This document shows positions 26,850 to 36,088 of a stretch of DNA of 64,000 nucleotides, piece by piece (positions within the stretch are counted from its first letter, which is position 1; every line of letters begins with the position of its first letter). The position numbers and the translations under genes were made by a program. The notes beneath the pieces are model-generated. The model did not search any database. It was given only the letters and a program-made list of their open reading frames with translations, and had not been told where the DNA came from. Origin of the DNA: Variovorax paradoxus NBRC 15149 (lineage in GTDB: Bacteria > Pseudomonadota > Gammaproteobacteria > Burkholderiales > Burkholderiaceae_C); contig NZ_BCUT01000002.1 of the NCBI RefSeq assembly GCF_001591365.1, positions 372,001 to 436,000 of the forward strand, read 5' to 3'.

Positions 26850-27698
26850 TCAGGCCGTTTTTGGATGTTCCTTGACGCGGCTGACCAGCTGCGTCGGGTT
26901 GACGAATTGCAGCGCGATCAGCAGCCAGGCCAGCGTGACCGCCATGTAGACCATCGCCATTGCATCGACCGACTGCGGCGCACGAACGCCCGCCGCGAAG
27001 ACCGCGTAGTACAGGGCCACCACCAGCGTCTGCGAATCCGGGCCGGCCGTCAGGAAGGTCAGCTCGAACATGCCGATGGTGCGCACCAGCACCAGCAGGG
27101 AGGCCGCCAGAATGCCCGGCGCCAGCAGCGGCAACAGCACGTGCCAGAACAGCTTGAAGGTGTTGGCGCCGAACACGCGGGCGGCGGATTCGAGGTTGGC
27201 ATCGATCTGCTCGATGAACGGTGTCATCACCAGGATCATGAACGGCACGGCCGGAATCATGTTCGCCAGGATCACGCCGAAGATGGTGCCCGCGATGTGC
27301 GCCTGGTACATCACGGTCGCCAGCGGAATGCCGTAGGTGATCGGCGGGATCATCAGCGGCAGCAGGAACAGCCCCATCAGCAGGTTCTTGCCGCGGAAGT
27401 TGCGCCGCGCCAGCGCGTAGGCCGCCGGCACGCCGATCAGGATCGACAGGAACACGACGGCGGCGACCACCTCGATCGTGACCCACAGCACGCTGTCGAG
27501 CTGGAACTCCTGCCAGGCGGTCTGGTACCAGTTGAACGTGTAGCCATCGGGCAGCCAGGTGCCGAGCCAGCGGCGGGCCACCGAGCTGGTGCCGACCGCG
27601 GCCACCATGAGTGCGACATTGACGATGAAGAAGCCCATCACCAGTGCAACCAGTGACTTCCAGAGTTTCATCAGCAGGCGATGCGTATCCATGGTCAA
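26850..27698 (-). CDS. ABC transporter permease (PotC/AfuB-like)
   Basis: The protein has 282 residues with about six membrane segments. The EAA-type loop lies near ARVFGANTFKLFWHVLLP. It is the second permease of a spermidine/putrescine- or iron-type importer. It overlaps the first permease gene by 4 bp (ATGA) and is followed directly by the dehydratase gene. Confidence 0.92.
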   Translation of the reverse strand: MTMDTHRLLMKLWKSLVALVMGFFIVNVALMVAAVGTSSVARRWLGTWLPDGYTFNWYQTAWQEFQLDSVLWVTIEVVAAVVFLSILIGVPAAYALARRNFRGKNLLMGLFLLPLMIPPITYGIPLATVMYQAHIAGTIFGVILANMIPAVPFMILVMTPFIEQIDANLESAARVFGANTFKLFWHVLLPLLAPGILAASLLVLVRTIGMFELTFLTAGPDSQTLVVALYYAVFAAGVRAPQSVDAMAMVYMAVTLAWLLIALQFVNPTQLVSRVKEHPKTA

Positions 27699-28558
27699 CC
27701 TTTGCCGCCGGAGACGGGGCCCCGATAGAACATCCCGCGCGCGCCCAGGACCGCGGCAACGACGAACAGCTGCACCACGCCCATCAGCATCGCGACGGCC
27801 GAAGCCATGGAATAGTCGTAGCGCTCGAAGGCGGCCTCATATGCCGCGATCGAGATCACTCGGGTGGCACCGGCCGGCGACCCGAGCAGGACCGCCGACG
27901 GAAACACCGAGAAGGCCTGCACGAACGACAGCGCGAAGGCCATCGCCAGCCCCGGGACCAGCAGCGGCAGATAGATATGCCGGAACTGGTTCCACGGCGT
28001 TGCGCCCAGGGTCGAGGCAGCGCGTGGCAGGTTGGGGTCGATGCCGGTGATGTACGACAGCGTGAGCAGGAACGCGAACGGGAAACCCGAGATGACGAGC
28101 GAGATCAGGACGCCCCAGTAGTTGTGCGTCAGCCGGATCGGGCCTTCGTAGATGTGCAGCCACTGGAGCGACTGCGACAGCCAGCCCTTGGGGCCGAAGT
28201 AGCCGAGCATGCCCTCGGCGATCAGGACGGTGCCCAGCGTCAACGGAATGACCAGCAGCGTGGTGATCAATTTCTGGAAGCGGCTGCTGTGGCGCATCTG
28301 ATAGGCGATCGGCAGCGCCGCGCCGACGTTGATCACGGTGGCGGGAATGGCCAGCTTGAGCGTGGTCCACACCGTGTCGCGCAGGTTGCCGGTGGTAAAG
28401 AACTGCGTGTAGTTCGCCAGCCAGTTGCCTTCCATCGGATGGAACGACAGCTGCAAGCCGTAGAGGAACGGATAGACGAACAGCACCACCATGAAGAGCG
28501 TCGCCGGCACCAGCAGCAGCAGGGACCGGTCGAACGAAGACGGGCTGGCGCTGCTCAT
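27695..28558 (-). CDS. ABC transporter permease (PotB-like)
   Basis: The protein has 287 residues and about six membrane segments. The EAA loop is around AASTLGATPWNQFRHIYLP, and a long first periplasmic loop is typical of PotB-type subunits. It is coupled by ATGA overlaps to the ATPase gene upstream and to the second permease downstream. Confidence 0.92.
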   Translation of the reverse strand: MSSASPSSFDRSLLLLVPATLFMVVLFVYPFLYGLQLSFHPMEGNWLANYTQFFTTGNLRDTVWTTLKLAIPATVINVGAALPIAYQMRHSSRFQKLITTLLVIPLTLGTVLIAEGMLGYFGPKGWLSQSLQWLHIYEGPIRLTHNYWGVLISLVISGFPFAFLLTLSYITGIDPNLPRAASTLGATPWNQFRHIYLPLLVPGLAMAFALSFVQAFSVFPSAVLLGSPAGATRVISIAAYEAAFERYDYSMASAVAMLMGVVQLFVVAAVLGARGMFYRGPVSGGKG

Positions 28559-29655
28559 GGCACCATGCCCGCGGCTGCATCGACGGAATAGGCCAGCGCC
28601 TTGTCCGGCGCAATGGCCAGCATGACCGGATCGCCGACCCGCAGGCGCGCCGTCGTGCGCACGATCAGCTTGAGCCCGCCGGCCACCTCGACGTCGACGA
28701 TGTTGTCGTGGCCGCAGTATTCGACATTGAGCACCCGGGCGGCAAAGCTGTTGTCCACCGGTGAAGAGACGACGTCGAATTCCTCGGGCCGGATCGCGAG
28801 CATCGCCTTGCCGCTGGCGAGTGGCTGCATCGCCCGCGCGTTGAGCGCCAGGCCGCTGCCGGCGAGCTGCACCGACGCGCCACTCTCCGAGCGCACGTCC
28901 AGTTCCACCAGGTTGCGATAGCCCATGAAGCGGGCCACGTCCAGGTTGGCCGGCTCCGCGTAGATGCGCTGTGGCTCGGCAATCTGCTGTGCCACGCCGT
29001 CCTTCATGACGACGACGCGATCGGCCAGCGACAGCGCCTCGTCCTGGTCGTGGGTGACGTAGATCGTCGATCGTCCCAGTTCGCGGTGAATGCGCCGGAT
29101 CTCGGCGCGCATCTCCAGCCGCAACTTGGCGTCGAGATTCGACAAGGGCTCGTCCATCAACACCAGCGGCGGCTCGATGACGATCGCCCGGGCGATCGCG
29201 ACCCGCTGCTGCTGTCCGCCGGACAACTGGCCGGGCAGCTTGTGCGCCTGCGAGTTCAGCTGCACCAGGTCCAGCGCCCGCTTCACGCGCTGCGCCGACT
29301 CGGCGGCTGGCACGCCGCGCATCGCCAGCCCGAACGCGACATTGCGCGCCACGCTCATGTGCGGAAAGAGCGCATAGTTCTGGAACACCATGCCAAAGCC
29401 CCGTTTTTCAGGCGGCAGCACATCGATGCGGGTGTCGTCGAGCCAGATGCCTCCATCCGTCAAGGGCAGCAGCCCGGCCAGGCAATTGAGGGCCGTCGAC
29501 TTGCCGCAGCCCGAGGGTCCAAGCAGCGCGATGAACTCGCCGCGCTTGACCGTCATGGTCAAGGCATTGAGCGCGGTGAAGCTCTGCACGCCCTTGCCCG
29601 CCGCAAAGCGGCGCGTGACGCCATCGAGGCGCAGCTCGGAAAAGTCTGAAGTCAT
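28555..29655 (-). CDS. ABC transporter ATP-binding protein (PotA/FbpC-like, TOBE domain)
   Basis: The protein has 366 residues. All ATPase motifs are intact: Walker [10 protein letters not shown], signature LSGGQQQR, Walker [13 protein letters not shown] and switch His in [11 protein letters not shown]-terminal TOBE domain (about 285-360) follows. It energises the import system encoded by this operon. ATG 29655 begins [10 protein letters not shown]; the frame stays open upstream but that part has no domain. Confidence 0.94.
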   Translation of the reverse strand: MTSDFSELRLDGVTRRFAAGKGVQSFTALNALTMTVKRGEFIALLGPSGCGKSTALNCLAGLLPLTDGGIWLDDTRIDVLPPEKRGFGMVFQNYALFPHMSVARNVAFGLAMRGVPAAESAQRVKRALDLVQLNSQAHKLPGQLSGGQQQRVAIARAIVIEPPLVLMDEPLSNLDAKLRLEMRAEIRRIHRELGRSTIYVTHDQDEALSLADRVVVMKDGVAQQIAEPQRIYAEPANLDVARFMGYRNLVELDVRSESGASVQLAGSGLALNARAMQPLASGKAMLAIRPEEFDVVSSPVDNSFAARVLNVEYCGHDNIVDVEVAGGLKLIVRTTARLRVGDPVMLAIAPDKALAYSVDAAAGMVP

Positions 29656-29743
29656 GGAGAGACACAATCCTGGAAAGAAGCAGCCTGCAAGCGCCCACAT
29701 GGACGCGTGCAGCATCGGTCGGGCGCGCGGTGCGCGCCGCGAA

Positions 29744-30934
29744 TCACTTGGTCTTGCGGGTGCCGATGTCCTGGTCCCAGCGGCGGAATGCATCGACCAT
29801 GGCCTTGGTCTCGAGCGGCACGGCATGAGGGAACTGGGCCAGCCACTTGTCGTAGTCAGGCCGTCCGAACTCCTTGATCACGTCCTGGCTGTCCTTGGGT
29901 GCCAGCGACAGCGGCACGTCCTTGACCGCCGGGCCCGGATAGAAGTAGCCCTTGTCATAGGTCATCGCCTGCTGCTGCGGCTTGAGCAGGAAAGCCATCA
30001 GGTCGAGAACCACCGCTTGCTTCTCCGGCGGGACGCCCTTGGGAATCACGATGTAGTGCGCATCGTTGACCCACGTCATGCCCTTGAAGGGCAGCACCTG
30101 GAAGTTCTTCGGCACGATGCCCAGCGCCCTGGGGTTGATGTCCCAACCCGTCACCGTCAGCGTCATGTCGCGCGAGCCTTCGCCCAGTTCCTTCATCACG
30201 GCTGCGGTTCCCGTCGGGTAGTACTCGATGCAGGCGTCGAGGTCCTTCAGGTAGGCCCAGGTCTTGTCCCAACCATTGATCGGGTCGGCAGGGTTCTTGT
30301 CTCCCAGCAGATAGGGCAGCCCCATCAAGAAGGTGCGCCCCGGACCGGAGTTGGCGGGCCGTGCATAGATCAGCTTGTTGGGATTGGCCTTGCACCAGGC
30401 CAGCAGTTCCTGGGGCGTCGTCGGCGGCGTCTTGACCTTGTCGGGGTTGAACTCGACCAGCGGGCCGGCAGGCATGAAGACGATGGCCAGGCCGTGGTCC
30501 TTCGCCAGCGCTTGCATCTTGTAGGCGTTGGGAAGGTAGTTCTCCTGCAGCTTGGGGAACTTGGCCGCGTAGTCGGGGAACAACTTGACCCACAGGTTCA
30601 TCTCGAGGCCGGCCGCGAGCGCATCGGTGCCGACAATGATCATGTCGATGTCACTGCGGCCCGCGTTCTGCATCGCCTTGATCTTGGCCGGGATCTCGGG
30701 GGCGGGCGCCTTGGTGAAAGTGAACTTGGAGACCAGCTTGGGGTTCTGCGCCTGGTAGGCCTCAAACGCCCCCTGCGTCAGCGCCAGATTGCCGGCGGCG
30801 TCGATCACGTTGATCACCACCGGCGACTTTGGCATCTCCTGCGCCTGGACCAGGCCGATGCCGGCACAGCTCGCCGCCCCGAGAACGGCCGCAATGAGGG
30901 CGCGGCGATGCCGTGAGAGGGAAACTGGGCGCAT
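29744..30934 (-). CDS. ABC transporter extracellular solute-binding protein (family 1, PotD/AfuA-like)
   Basis: The protein has 396 residues. A signal peptide with an Arg-rich start (RHRRALIAAVLGAASCAG) ends near VQAQE. The mature protein has the family-1 layout (VVINVIDAAGNLALTQGAFEAYQ, then GWDKTWAYLKDLDACIEYYPTGTA). It is the first gene of the eight-gene operon and the receptor for the PotABC-like importer; the operon suggests a sugar acid or related carboxylate ligand. A GntR-type operator lies 38 bp upstream of its start. Confidence 0.9.
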   Translation of the reverse strand: MRPVSLSRHRRALIAAVLGAASCAGIGLVQAQEMPKSPVVINVIDAAGNLALTQGAFEAYQAQNPKLVSKFTFTKAPAPEIPAKIKAMQNAGRSDIDMIIVGTDALAAGLEMNLWVKLFPDYAAKFPKLQENYLPNAYKMQALAKDHGLAIVFMPAGPLVEFNPDKVKTPPTTPQELLAWCKANPNKLIYARPANSGPGRTFLMGLPYLLGDKNPADPINGWDKTWAYLKDLDACIEYYPTGTAAVMKELGEGSRDMTLTVTGWDINPRALGIVPKNFQVLPFKGMTWVNDAHYIVIPKGVPPEKQAVVLDLMAFLLKPQQQAMTYDKGYFYPGPAVKDVPLSLAPKDSQDVIKEFGRPDYDKWLAQFPHAVPLETKAMVDAFRRWDQDIGTRKTK

Positions 30935-31137
30935 TCGGAATCTCCTGATGGATGGGCTTGGCAGGCGGAATCTTGTAAGACAACTTTCGAGTTGTCATCC
31001 GGGTTTTCGCTGAGCCCCGCGGACACACGCCAACCTCTGGAGGAGCAAGGGTGCTGCGGGAGAGCCACTCGCTGTTCTCGTCAAGTTCGGAAGATTTGCT
31101 ATAGTTGTCTGACAAAGATTCCCAGGGTATCGGTTCG
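30935..31137. promoter_or_regulatory. Divergent promoter region with two GntR/FadR operators
   Basis: On the operon side, TTGTAAGACAA occupies 30973-30983. Overlapping it is the perfect inverted repeat GACAAC (30979-30984) / GTTGTC (30991-30996). On the regulator side, TTGTCTGACAA occupies 31105-31115, 22 bp before the regulator ATG. Both 11-mers match the general GntR consensus TNGTNNNACNA. The arrangement predicts control of both the catabolic operon and the regulator's own gene. Confidence 0.75.
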
Positions 31138-31851
31138 ATGGCGGAACACTTGCTAGACGTCAATGGCGGCACACTGCCCGACCAGATCTACGCCCGGATG
31201 GTCGAAGCCATCCTGCGCGGGGACTACGTCGACTCCAAAAAGCTGCCGACGGAAAGCGAACTGGCCTCGCAATTTGGAGTCTCGCGGCCGACCGTCCGGG
31301 AGGCACTGTCGAGGCTGCGATCGGACGGGATCATCGAGTCCCGCCGCGGCTCCGGCAGCCAGGTCGTGCGGGCCCCCGGGACACCGGCATCGAGCATGCC
31401 CCCCATCAGGAACTATTCGGACATCGAGCGGTATTACGCCTACCGCACAGTTGTTGAATCGGGGGCGGCGGCCGCCGCGGCGGAGTTCCGCACTGCCGAC
31501 GACCTGACGACGATCAGAGCCTGCCTGGAAGCGCAGACCCTGGCCATGGAGGGTGGAAACAAAGGCATCGAAGACGACGTCCGCTTCCACAGGGCGATCG
31601 CGAGGGCCTCGCACAACCAGTTCTTCGTGGCCGCCGTCGAAACGAGTGTCGCGCCCATCAGGCAATTCATGGAACTGGCGCGCAGCGTGCGATCGAAGAT
31701 GACCGTCGAGCGTGTCCGGCTGGTCCAGATGGAGCACCAGCAGATCCTCGACGCCATCGAGAAACGATCCCCGGCCGACGCCGCCGAGGCAACACGGCTC
31801 CATATCCTCAACGCCAAGCGACGGATCTTCGACGCAGCGAAATTGCGGTAG
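31138..31851 (+). CDS. FadR/GntR-family regulator with FCD domain
   Basis: The protein has 237 residues. The N-terminal winged helix (about 10-75) reads KLPTESELASQFGVSRPTVREALSRLRSDG. The C-terminal helical FCD domain includes VESGAAAAAAEFRT, DVRFHRAIARASHN and MEHQQILDAI, the last two carrying the usual metal or ligand-binding histidines. It is divergent from the sugar-acid operon, with matching operators between. It probably represses the operon until a sugar acid binds. ATG 31138 is preferred over TTG 31105 because the latter lies inside the operator. Confidence 0.92.
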   Translation: MAEHLLDVNGGTLPDQIYARMVEAILRGDYVDSKKLPTESELASQFGVSRPTVREALSRLRSDGIIESRRGSGSQVVRAPGTPASSMPPIRNYSDIERYYAYRTVVESGAAAAAAEFRTADDLTTIRACLEAQTLAMEGGNKGIEDDVRFHRAIARASHNQFFVAAVETSVAPIRQFMELARSVRSKMTVERVRLVQMEHQQILDAIEKRSPADAAEATRLHILNAKRRIFDAAKLR

Positions 31852-31900
31852 AGCGCGACGGCCTGGCCGCCCACAAGGTTTGCTCCATCCCTACCCGCGC

Positions 31901-31959
31901 GGCAGCTATGCAGCGATTGCCGACATCCGAAGGGCTCGTGCGAATGGGTACTATCGGCC
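31901..31959 (+). repeat. 59-bp repeat, inverted copy at 38044-38102
   Basis: This segment is the reverse complement of 38044-38102 with two mismatches. Identity stops at CTATCGGCC, exactly where the second copy meets the terminal repeat (GGCCGAGG) of the IS element at 36358-38047. Here the next bases instead lead into the small gene at 31985. Confidence 0.8.
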
Positions 31960-31984
31960 ATAACCAGAAGTTGAAGGACGGCCA

Positions 31985-32428
31985 ATGAAACGTGATGAGG
32001 TTCTTGCCGCCGTGCTCCAGTCGGCAGACCGCTTCGGAGCGGACAACCCGCAGCAACTCGCTTTTCTCCGGTCGCGGCTGGGCCGCTGTGCACCCGCTGA
32101 GGTTTTTGCAGGCCTGTTCGCGGTCTTCGTCGAGAGTGCACCCAAAGAGTTGCGGTCTCAGCGGCAGGAGCTGGCCGGCAGATTGCTCGATACAGCAGAG
32201 CCGACCAAGGAAATTGACTTGGTCGAATGCATACGAGCGTCCCTGCCGAGCTACGACCTCAGCGTCGAGCAACTTCCCCAGTATTTCGCCCGAGTGCTTG
32301 GGAAGCAGGCGGCAATCGATGCGCTCGCATCTGTGCAAGCGACTGAGGGCTTGAGTGACGGAGAGATTGCTGCCGCGCGCACCATGCGCTGGTGGCTGGG
32401 AGACCCGACGGCTGGGGAGCAACCGTAG
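31985..32428 (+). CDS. Hypothetical protein
   Basis: The protein has 147 residues, acidic and helical (SADRFGADNPQQLAFLRSRL, VESAPKELRSQRQELAGRLL, GLSDGEIAAARTMRWWLG). AAGGACGG precedes ATG 31985 at suitable distance. No family recognised, no signal peptide or membrane segment. It lies between a 59-bp repeat and an IS element in the accessory island. Confidence 0.65.
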   Translation: MKRDEVLAAVLQSADRFGADNPQQLAFLRSRLGRCAPAEVFAGLFAVFVESAPKELRSQRQELAGRLLDTAEPTKEIDLVECIRASLPSYDLSVEQLPQYFARVLGKQAAIDALASVQATEGLSDGEIAAARTMRWWLGDPTAGEQP

Positions 32429-32518
32429 GCCCCTGCCGCCGTCACCGGTCGCGGCCAGAGCCCGCTTGCATCGCGCCAATTTGAAGGTCAGCTTTGGAGA
32501 AATCCGTACAGCCGGTTT

Positions 32519-34194
32519 GGGCCGAGGCTGTGTAGAAACGTGCAACACCTCGATGCGAATAACGGCGTACTGAGGCCAGCGCCATCGTGCAGCGCCGAGA
32601 CGCGTCTGAGATCGACTTGAGGCCTTAGTGACCTTCTATCGAGGCGCAAATGAGAGCCTAAAGGGCCTCACGTTACCGCCAGCCGCATCGCCTTCATCGT
32701 TTTCGCAATACCCAAGACGCTCATCACCCGCTTGAGGTTGTAGGCGAGCACGTGGAGACTCATCTCCGTCCCAACGTGAGCCATCGTCTTCATCAGGAAG
32801 TGCGTTGAGCCCATCCAGTGTTTCAACGTTCCGAACACATGCTCGATGGTCGCGCGTCGCAGTGTCATCGCGTCGGGCCTGCGGTCCAAGCGCTGCTGCA
32901 TTCGATCTATCAGGGCTTCATGCGCCCAGCGGCGGATGCGTCGGAAGGATGAGGTCGTGCACTGATCTTTCAGGGCGCAGCCTGGACAGGCACTGGACCA
33001 GTAGAGACGCAAGTCCAGGTTGTCCTCCAATCTGCTGAACCGATAGATGGCTCGCTGATCGGCAGGGCACCGATACTCATCGTCCTTCGCGATGTAGACG
33101 AAGTCGGCTTTACCGAAGCGCCCGTGCGCTTTCGCGTTGGAGGTCATCGGCTTGGGTACGAAGGCAGTGATCCCTGCATCCTCGCAAGCCTTGATCTCCA
33201 GGTTGTTGAAGTAGCCGCGGTCTGCGAAGGCCTGCAACTTGGTCTTACCCATTGCCGCGCGTGCGGCCACTGCCATCTTGGTCAACTGAGTTCGGTCATT
33301 GCCGATGTTCGTGACTTCGTGAGCGACGATGAGGTGGTGCTTTCCGTCGACTGCTGTCTGGACGTTGTAGCCAACGATGCCCGTGCTCTTGCCGGACTGA
33401 AGCATTGAGCGCGCGTCTGGATCCGTTAACGAACGCTGCTGGCCCGGTTCACTCTTGAGTTGCTCCCTCGTCTCATCGAGCTGCCGCATCTGTTCGCGCA
33501 GCTTGCCGATCTTCTCTTGCAGGCGCTCGGTCTTAGCTTCGAAGTCGGCTGGCTGGACGCGGTCCGTGGTCTCCAGCGCATCGAGGTAACGCTGAATGCT
33601 TTGCTCAATCTGCTCCTTGCGTGCTTCGATCTTGCCCGGGGAGAAGTTGCGGTCGCGGCTGTTGACCGCTTTGAACTTGCTCCCGTCGATGGCCACCACG
33701 GCTTGAGAGAAGAGCTTCATTTGACGGCACAGCACGATGAAGCTGCGGCATACATTGCGGATGCCCTTTCCGTTGTCGCGGCGGAAGTCGGCAATGGTCT
33801 TGAAGTCGGGAGTCAGGCGACCGGTAAGCCACATGAGCTCAACGTTGCGTTGAGCTTCGCGCTCCAGTCGACGACTGGACTGGATGCGATTGAGGTAACC
33901 GTAGATATAGAGCTTGAGCAGAACCGATGGGTGGTATCCAGGGCGGCCAGTGATTGCAGGGTCTGCACCCTCGAAGCCGAGAGCGCCTAGATTCAATTCG
34001 TTGACGAACGCATCGACGATGCGCACCGGGTTGTCTTCGCCAACGTAGTCGTCAAGGCATTCCGGCAACAACGTGACCTGGTATCGGTCCGCGCCTTCGA
34101 TGAATCGCTTCATGGGCCACCTCGCTGGAAACGGGTGACCTCATTTTATTTTTGGACTGGCGCTTGGGGAAGGGTTTTCACACGGCCTCGGCCC
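32519..34194 (-). mobile_element. IS1182-family insertion sequence, copy A
   Basis: About 1.68 kb. The ends carry imperfect terminal inverted repeats that start GGGCCGAGGC and continue (T/C)GTGT then AAAC, at 32519 (left) and reading inward from 34194 (right). One transposase gene fills most of it, on the minus strand. I see no target-site duplication. It is related to but clearly diverged from copy B at 36358-38047, which is inverted relative to it. Confidence 0.8.
32668..34113 (-). CDS. IS1182-family DDE transposase (copy A)
   Basis: The protein has 481 residues and appears intact. The N-terminal domain is DUF772-like (GRPGYHPSVLLKLYIYGYLN, DFKTIADFR). Candidate catalytic acids lie in AIDGSKFKAVN, FADRGYF and EHVFGTLKHWMG. 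A coiled-coil-like insert (about 165-230) and a Cys-rich segment (SACPGCALKDQCTT) follow the family pattern. It is homologous along its whole length to the other transposase in this window. Confidence 0.92.
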   Translation of the reverse strand: MKRFIEGADRYQVTLLPECLDDYVGEDNPVRIVDAFVNELNLGALGFEGADPAITGRPGYHPSVLLKLYIYGYLNRIQSSRRLEREAQRNVELMWLTGRLTPDFKTIADFRRDNGKGIRNVCRSFIVLCRQMKLFSQAVVAIDGSKFKAVNSRDRNFSPGKIEARKEQIEQSIQRYLDALETTDRVQPADFEAKTERLQEKIGKLREQMRQLDETREQLKSEPGQQRSLTDPDARSMLQSGKSTGIVGYNVQTAVDGKHHLIVAHEVTNIGNDRTQLTKMAVAARAAMGKTKLQAFADRGYFNNLEIKACEDAGITAFVPKPMTSNAKAHGRFGKADFVYIAKDDEYRCPADQRAIYRFSRLEDNLDLRLYWSSACPGCALKDQCTTSSFRRIRRWAHEALIDRMQQRLDRRPDAMTLRRATIEHVFGTLKHWMGSTHFLMKTMAHVGTEMSLHVLAYNLKRVMSVLGIAKTMKAMRLAVT

Positions 34195-34276
34195 GAAGCA
34201 GAAGTCCGCTACTCTCGAAAGCTGCCGTTCGCGGACGCCGCAGTACTCAGCGCGGTAGCCGTCAACTTCTATCCTG

Positions 34277-34888
34277 CTATGCATCTGAAGGAGAACTGCC
34301 GGCGCCCGACCTGCCGACCGGAACGAGCCAAGCCGAAACAGCCCCGCACAGTAGGCCTACGCACGACGAGAGATTTGCCACTTCGTCTACGCGTGCCGCA
34401 CGGCTTGGACCGGCTTGAAGCACCAGGTGGAAGTATGCCCAAACACCCGCATACCCAGCGAGGACGCCGATGACAGCACCGGCGAGGATGCGAATTTTCA
34501 ACTGAGGAAACAAGGCGACCAAGCCAAGCGCCGCAACGCAGTATAGGAAGCCAGCGATTAATGCCGGACCGCCGCCAACAGCAAACGCTCCAATGATTGC
34601 GAAAGGGTGAAAGGCGAAAGCAAGGTCACCAGAAGATTTGTATAGGACAGCCACCAAAAAAAGACCCCCCACCGGTCCAAGGATGGCAAAAATCGCAATC
34701 GACTGCGCAGCATGAACTATCTTCGGTTCGCCGGAGAAGATGGGTGCCCTTGGTGAAGCGCGTCTCAATCTGGACGTGACCGGTTTCCAAGTACTGTTAG
34801 AGCCGAAGTCGGCGAAACACGTTGGGCACGACTTGGCCCCCGATGAAACCTCTGCGTCGCAGTTAGGGCAATAGTGTGCGTTAGTCAA
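34277..34888 (-). CDS. Zinc-ribbon membrane protein, TTG start
   Basis: The protein has 203 residues. The N-terminal zinc ribbon has two CxxC pairs (YCPNC and SCPTC, 13 residues apart). Four or so membrane segments follow, with AIFAILGPVGGLFLVAVLY and AGAVIGVLAGYAGVWAYF clearest. No ATG fits; TTG 34888 has AAAGG about 7 bases before it. It is part of the cargo between the two IS copies and has lower GC than the core genes. Function unknown. Confidence 0.7.
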   Translation of the reverse strand: MTNAHYCPNCDAEVSSGAKSCPTCFADFGSNSTWKPVTSRLRRASPRAPIFSGEPKIVHAAQSIAIFAILGPVGGLFLVAVLYKSSGDLAFAFHPFAIIGAFAVGGGPALIAGFLYCVAALGLVALFPQLKIRILAGAVIGVLAGYAGVWAYFHLVLQAGPSRAARVDEVANLSSCVGLLCGAVSAWLVPVGRSGAGSSPSDA

Positions 34889-34960
34889 TTCGTGCCTTTA
34901 AACGCCCTTTCATCGGGCGTCTCAATGGCTGATTTTGGCCGCATTCTGCCCGTCGCTGCT

Positions 34961-35452
34961 CTAACCTGCCCGCACGTCGCTGCAGTGCAATCGGACAAAC
35001 GTTCGGCGGAGGTCGGCAACGAAACCCGCCATGTCTTCGAGACCGTGTACCTCAACGTCGCCGTTGTCTGCATGAAGAACCACCCGCACCAGGTTGTTGC
35101 CTTGCCAGTAGAGGCTTGCTCGGCCGATGTCAGGACTCGCCAGAAGCCAGGTGCGGGAGTTCGGCGTTTCCTTCGATACTCCCCCAGCTGTGACGTCCAG
35201 AAAGGTGTTATCGAGAACAGCCCTCAGCGGCCGGAGCCACCTTCGGACGACGACGACCAGCAGGGCGACTGCGACGGCGAAAGCGAGATAGAACGCAAGT
35301 ACGGCTAGGTGTCCTGCCTCCAGGGGCGCCAGCTTCCAATATCCCAGTGGAGCGACAACGCATGCCACCGCTGCGGCGCCCCAGAACCTTCCGGTGTGGG
35401 AAAAGGGCCTACTGAGATAAGCCTTGCGGGCATCAGACAATCGGTGCTTCAT
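34961..35452 (-). CDS. Small membrane protein, unknown function
   Basis: The protein has 163 residues. Two adjacent membrane helices (about 25-70: FWGAAAVACVVAPLGYW and LAFYLAFAVAVALLVVVV) are followed by a soluble C-terminal domain with beta-strand character (LLASPDIGRASLYWQGNNLVR). It resembles small bacterial PH-like membrane proteins, but no family is certain. It lies between the IS elements on the same strand as its neighbours. Confidence 0.68.
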   Translation of the reverse strand: MKHRLSDARKAYLSRPFSHTGRFWGAAAVACVVAPLGYWKLAPLEAGHLAVLAFYLAFAVAVALLVVVVRRWLRPLRAVLDNTFLDVTAGGVSKETPNSRTWLLASPDIGRASLYWQGNNLVRVVLHADNGDVEVHGLEDMAGFVADLRRTFVRLHCSDVRAG

Positions 35453-35529
35453 TGGCCGCAGAACAGGTCCATTGAGGGGAGGCGGTGAGTGTCGGCTCTT
35501 GGCCGAAGGCCGTCCTCTCCCACTTTGGG

Positions 35530-35865
35530 CTAGGAGAACTCTGCGTCGATGACTTGGCGTTGATGGTCAATCACGACCGTTCCAGCCCACAGCACTGCGA
35601 CCGCAAACCAGACAGCCAGAGCTACACGGCCACCATTCCGTCTGAATCGACCGAGGATAATGAGGAGAGCCATGGAATTCACAAGTGTGAAAGCCGCGAG
35701 GACCGGGACGAGAAAGAACAGCCAGTAAAAGGCGTCGCCGGGTCCGCGTGGCATGCCTTCCTCGCCGGAAACCACCCACAAGGCGGATGCCAACTTTAGA
35801 TAGACGGCCATGCCAAGCAGATTGACGGCAATCCAGAGCGTCCGGCGCCGAAGCAGGGTTTTCAT
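35530..35865 (-). CDS. Small membrane protein, unknown function
   Basis: The protein has 111 residues with three predicted membrane helices (LWIAVNLLGMAVYLKLASAL, FYWLFFLVPVLAAFTLVNSM, VALAVWFAVAVLWAGTVVI). ATG 35865. It belongs to the run of small membrane genes inside the IS-bounded island. No family recognised. Confidence 0.65.
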   Translation of the reverse strand: MKTLLRRRTLWIAVNLLGMAVYLKLASALWVVSGEEGMPRGPGDAFYWLFFLVPVLAAFTLVNSMALLIILGRFRRNGGRVALAVWFAVAVLWAGTVVIDHQRQVIDAEFS

Positions 35866-36088
35866 CTTGCGCTTCTCTCAGTCATGGCGCCAGTCTAGCC
35901 TCTGGCGGCGTGCACGCCAGGCACTGCCAAGGCAAAACTGGGAGGGCGTGACGAACGTCTGGTTGTGGCTGACTGTAGCCTGTGAGGGTCACCGGGCTTC
36001 GGGCCCGTTGCAGTCATCGAAGCTTCGCAGAAAAGCGGGCACTCAGCCTGGTGGTTTGCAACGGGCGATGAGCGTCGCTTACGGGCCG

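Noticed and set aside
31901..31959. CRISPR or attachment-site interpretation of the 59-bp repeat
   Set aside because: There are only two copies, inverted and 6 kb apart, with no spacers, cas genes or integrase.
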